In this document: positions 18,564-21,465 of the stretch, piece after piece
How the letters are laid out: each line of letters starts with the position of its first letter
Numbering within the stretch: position 1 is the stretch's first letter
Notes under the pieces: generated by a model
The model's database searches: none
Told to the model about the DNA's origin: nothing
Seen by the model: the letters and a program-made list of their open reading frames with translations, nothing else
Source: Chara braunii
Taxonomy: Eukaryota > Streptophyta > Charophyceae > Charales > Characeae
DNA: 21,465 nucleotides
Direction of reading: 5' to 3'
Assembly: GCA_003427395.1 (NCBI GenBank)
Contig: BFEA01000442.1
Location: forward strand, 580,546 to 602,010
Translations under genes and position numbers: made by a program

Positions 18564-19138
18564 GGCAACTGGGGGATGTTATGAAGGAGAGCACAACGAT
18601 CGCGCACACACTTTCGCGGAGAATTTTGGCTGAGAAGGAGCCCGAGAATAACTTCTTTTCCGAGGCTCGGATGCATTTGCACGTGCCAGCTGGCGCTACC
18701 CCCAAAGATGGACCTTCGGCCGGTTGCACTATGATAACCTCCATGCTTTCTTTGGCTATGAACAAGCCTGTGAAGAAGGATTTGGCTATGACTGGGGAAG
18801 TCACTCTCACAGGTCGCGTGCTTGCAATTGGAGGTGTGAAGGAAAAGACAATTGCAGCAAGGCGCAGTGGTGTGAAAACCTTGATTTTCCCTGAAGCAAA
18901 TAAAAGAGATTTTGACGAACTGCCAGCTCATGTCAAAGAAGGACTCAGCGTTCACTTTGTACAGCACTATGACGAGATATTCAACCTCGCATTCGGTTCC
19001 GGCGCTGCCGACATCCATAATGCAAATGACGTGGTTGACGCGATGTCTGGAGGGGCAATCAGTGTGAATGCTCTGCCTGCAGCGAGTTGTCGAGTTGCTT
19101 CACTGAAGAAGAGGTCCTGGGAAGGTGGGGTAGAACCG
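18564..19138 (+). CDS. LON1: LON1 exon: catalytic core of the Lon protease domain
   Basis: The next LON1 exon. It follows an acceptor (GTCCACTGCAG, ending 18563), and its first two bases complete the Gly codon split by the phase-1 intron, giving [12 protein letters not shown] across the junction as expected for Lon. It carries the whole catalytic part of the S16 peptidase domain: [18 protein letters not shown] holds the nucleophilic Ser (codon 18716-18718), and [12 protein letters not shown] holds the catalytic Lys (codon 18839-18841). [15 protein letters not shown] and [13 protein letters not shown] are also textbook Lon motifs. Both dyad residues are intact with no frameshift, so the gene looks functional here. 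The family domain normally ends at about the EIFNLAFG motif (18973-18996). This protein continues about 45 residues in a less conserved Ser/Ala tail. I end the exon at 19138 because GTAGGT at 19139 is a good phase-0 donor. If unspliced, the frame stops at TAA 19163-19165. Confidence 0.92.
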
Positions 19139-19212
19139 GTAGGTCTGAAATGGCTTTGCCGGTAACTTCAGCTTCATGTTTTTTTTTCCCTGCTTGTCGT
19201 TAGTGGTTATAG
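19139..19212 (+). other. Possible short intron near the LON1 3' end
   Basis: Candidate 74-nt GT-AG intron: donor GTAGGT at 19139-19144, a T-rich run at 19179-19188, acceptor TATAG ending 19212. Phase is conserved (0/0). Other nearby donors (GTGGGG at 19125, GTAACT at 19162) would change phase. This is the weakest part of the gene model. Confidence 0.35.
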
Positions 19213-19458
19213 GAAAGAGTAGACAGATTGAGGAAGGGTACGTCCTATGCAGCCAGTTTGGGAAAATCGTCAGATGTCAGCTCAGGGAATGCAGCTGAAG
19301 ACAGGTCAATGAGCCTTCGAATATCGATATCGATAGAAAGCATTTGCCGGCGGAAACAAACTCCTTCTTGGCTGCCAACACTTACCCTGATATGTCTGCA
19401 TTGCCTTTTCTTCACTTCATTTCCATTCTTTGGGTGCATCATCGTCAGATCCTGATCC
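19213..19458 (+). CDS. Possible terminal LON1 exon (C-terminal extension)
   Basis: A reading frame open from a possible acceptor (GGTTATAG ending 19212) to a TGA at 19456-19458. Donor GTAGGT at 19139 and this acceptor are both phase 0 and would define a 74-nt intron containing a T-rich tract, so splicing would keep the frame. The encoded residues begin ERVDRLRKGTSYAAS, Ser-rich and polar, and end hydrophobic; they match no Lon motif I know. The alternative is a simple LON1 stop at 19163-19165 with this stretch as 3' UTR. An acceptor 9 nt upstream (ending 19203) would give a stop at once in phase 0. The choice cannot be made from sequence alone. Confidence 0.3.
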
Positions 19459-19469
19459 TCTGCCTCCTG

Positions 19470-20162
19470 GCTCCCCACTTCTTCTTCTTTCTTCTTCTTC
19501 TTCTTCTTCTTCTTCTTCTTCTTCTTCTTCTTCTTCTTCTCTCTGCTCCCCACTTCGTCTTCTTCTTCTTCTATTTCTTCCTCTTATTCTTTTCCTCCTA
19601 CTCCTCCTCTTCCTCCTCCTCCTCTCCTCCCCCGTCATCGTCATTGATGCCACCTTGTCTTCTCTTTCTTTTTCTTCTCCTTCCTGGTCTCCATATCTTT
19701 TCCTTCTCCGTTTCCTCCCACTCTCTGCTCGCTTGTCCTTTTCCCCACTCCTCCTCCTCCTCCTCCCTCGCCACCGTCATCGTCATCATCTTCTTCTTAT
19801 TCATCGTCGTCGCCGTCTTCTTTTTGCGTCATCACGTCACCTTTGTCTTCTCTTTCTCCTTCTCCTTCTTCCTGCTCTTCCATTTCTTCTCCTCTTGTGT
19901 TCCCTCCTGCTGTCTTCTCGCTCATGTCTTTCCCCACGCGTTTGCTCTCCTCTTCCTGTCTCTTCCACTTCTACTCAGCCTCCGCCTCCTGCTGCTGCTG
20001 CTCCTCCTCCTTGTCCTCCCCTTGACCGTTCTTCTTCCCACCAGTTCTTCTCGTTGTCCTCCTCTTGATCGTTCTTCTTCCCACCAGTTCTTTTCGTTGT
20101 CCTCCTCTTGCTCCTTTTAGTTGCCCTCTTCTTTGTCTTCCCCGTCCTTTTTCCTCTCCACA
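19470..20162. repeat. Polypyrimidine tract with (CTT)n core, about 690 bp
   Basis: Nearly all C and T on the plus strand, with a CTT triplet core at about 19483-19540 and CTC/CCT-rich stretches later. Frames in all phases give Ser/Leu/Phe on the plus strand and Glu/Arg/Lys on the minus strand; the 258-, 212- and shorter-codon frames here are repeat translation. Mirror-symmetric purine/pyrimidine tracts of this kind can adopt triplex DNA. Confidence 0.9.
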
Positions 20163-21399
20163 GCATGTCCATCTCAGAGCTGGGTAATCCTATCCCTTAA
20201 GCAGCATTGGCCTTGGGGGGGAGGTTCATGACGCGCTGCGCGCCGGATTTGGGTCGAAGTTTTGGTGAGGGGCAGCGGATGAAAGCGATCGAGGGCGGGG
20301 GAGTGTGCAGAGGGGTGCGCGTACTGAAATGTTCACAGCGCTCCATTAAGCGAGAGTATGCGCCCCGGGGGCAGGGCACACGGCCGGCGGTGATGCAGAC
20401 AAACATCTTGGAGGCGAGCCATCCGATATGCGGGCCCTTTTTCTCCCCCCCCCCCGCCCGGTTGGTCGTCGTTTTGTGTCCTCGTTCTCCTTTTTGTCGT
20501 TTTGTGTTGCCCCCCCTTTGATTTTCCTTCCTTTTTTTTATTTCTTGCGCGGCTGTCGTTTCGTGCCCCGCGGTAGGCTGTCATCGTTTCTGCGGACGAA
20601 CATCTTCGAGGCGAGCCATCCGAAATGCAGTGTGAGGTCACCCACTGCATTTGTCTTTTCTGCGCCCGCACCGCCCGCACCGCCCGCACTGCGGGCACTT
20701 CGCTAGTCGTGTTTGTTGTTAGTCTTTTAGCTTGGCTTGGAGATTCTCTTCTGATGGTTTTATCCTGCTCAATTTTGTTGTCTTGGCTGTGTAGCACTGG
20801 TCTACAACCTGTTAGTTGTTGTAAAACCCGGTGCATCTTGGCAATACTCAAAAGTTGCGGAGCATTCGTGATTTGTGACTGTAGCTGAAGGTGCGTGTTC
20901 CCTCTGCCCTCTGCATTTCTGACCCTTCAATCCCTCCGTGCATGCGAATCCCCCTAAGTTACTGGCATCCCATCCAGTTGGACAGGGTGCCTGAGATGCG
21001 ATGCCTCGGCAGAGTGGGCAAGTTCTTGAGCGGGCAAGTTTTTGCTGTCGTCACATGTCGTTATTACAGTTTCTTTTTGATTGGCGTTTGATTGTGACTT
21101 GTAAGGAGTCACTTGGCTGCCACAACAGACTACTACCATCTCTCCCCAAACATAAGAGGCATGGGCAGTACAACTGTTAATCTGGCACCAAAATTTGGCC
21201 TGAGTACAGCTACAATGATCATGTGTTAGGTTATTACATCTCTTGTGCACCTCTTCATCATTGTAGAATCTCCTTGCTGTAAGGACATAGTCATTCAAGT
21301 GATTCCTGCCGCGGCCCTGCACGAGAAAGATGGAGGGTGTGAGGCAGGCACGCGGCAGAGCAGAAGGGGGAGTTTTCCTGTTGCAAACTCGCTTCATGT

Positions 21400-21400
<1 letters not shown>
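20163..21400. other. GC-richer region, no supported gene
   Basis: Contains a C run at 20445-20454 and the trimer-like CCGCCCGCA repetition at 20666-20692. A minus-strand frame of 147 codons (21397-20954) is Cys/His-rich in the middle (DHCSCTQAKFWC) but has no domain I recognise and no supporting context. Confidence 0.5.
20391..20632. repeat. Direct repeat pair, about 40 bp
   Basis: GATGCAGACAAACATCTTGG with AGGCGAGCCATCCGATATGC (20391-20430) recurs with a few changes at 20588-20627 (CTGCGGACGAACATCTTCG, AGGCGAGCCATCCGAAATGC). The spacing is about 197 bp. Confidence 0.85.

Positions 21401-21401
<1 letters not shown>

Positions 21402-21465
<64 letters not shown>
21402..21465. repeat. (CT)n microsatellite at the window end
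   Basis: At least 64 bp of CT repeat running off the window. Confidence 0.97.

Noticed and set aside
19344-20120. 258- and 212-codon Ser/Leu/Phe-rich ORFs
   Set aside because: Low-complexity pyrimidine tract open in several phases; the membrane-like look is a composition effect.
20954-21397. 147-codon Cys/His-containing minus-strand ORF
   Set aside because: No recognisable zinc-binding spacing or family, no neighbours or splice context; kept only as a note.

Overview
This is eukaryotic nuclear DNA, most likely from a streptophyte (charophyte-type) green alga or another plant lineage. The evidence is two exons of a plant-type mitochondrial Lon protease (LON1) with GT-AG introns, TTTAGGG-type telomere motifs, decayed LINE and Ty3/gypsy retrotransposons, and very many long CT/CA microsatellites. 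A large repeat-rich genome such as that of Chara would fit, but the species name is an inference. There is no operon, CRISPR array or other prokaryotic feature.

Layout: 1-5930 holds microsatellites, SINE-like pieces and two minus-strand fragments of one LINE family (about 1900-2880 and 4330-4860). An internal LON1 exon lies at 5931-6390 and the next at 18564 to about 19138, with a possible short last exon at 19213-19458. The two exons join in phase across a roughly 12.2 kb intron and encode the end of the AAA+ module plus the complete Ser-Lys protease domain. The N-terminal and ATPase exons are not recognisable in the window, so 1-5930 may be upstream intron.

The big intron is packed with repeats: a nested 230-bp tandem array (6510-7075, with outlying fragments at 7480 and 18340), a SINE-like insertion with a 15-bp target duplication (8873-9058), a decayed minus-strand Ty3/gypsy pol (about 9200-10960) containing a 120-bp inverted duplication, a LINE reverse-transcriptase scrap (11530-11800), and two plus-strand LINE remnants in series (13224-14410 and 14410-17470). 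After LON1 comes about 690 bp of almost pure pyrimidine, then GC-rich DNA with no supported gene.

The most important observation is technical. Three palindromic Tn5/Nextera mate-pair circularisation junctions are embedded at 1645-1682, 5187-5224 and 18054-18088. The first is flanked by an exact 143-bp duplication. They mark places where this assembly is synthetic and possibly chimeric. The third lies between the two LON1 exons. I found no convincing new biological system; the real content is LON1 and a fossil record of retrotransposons.
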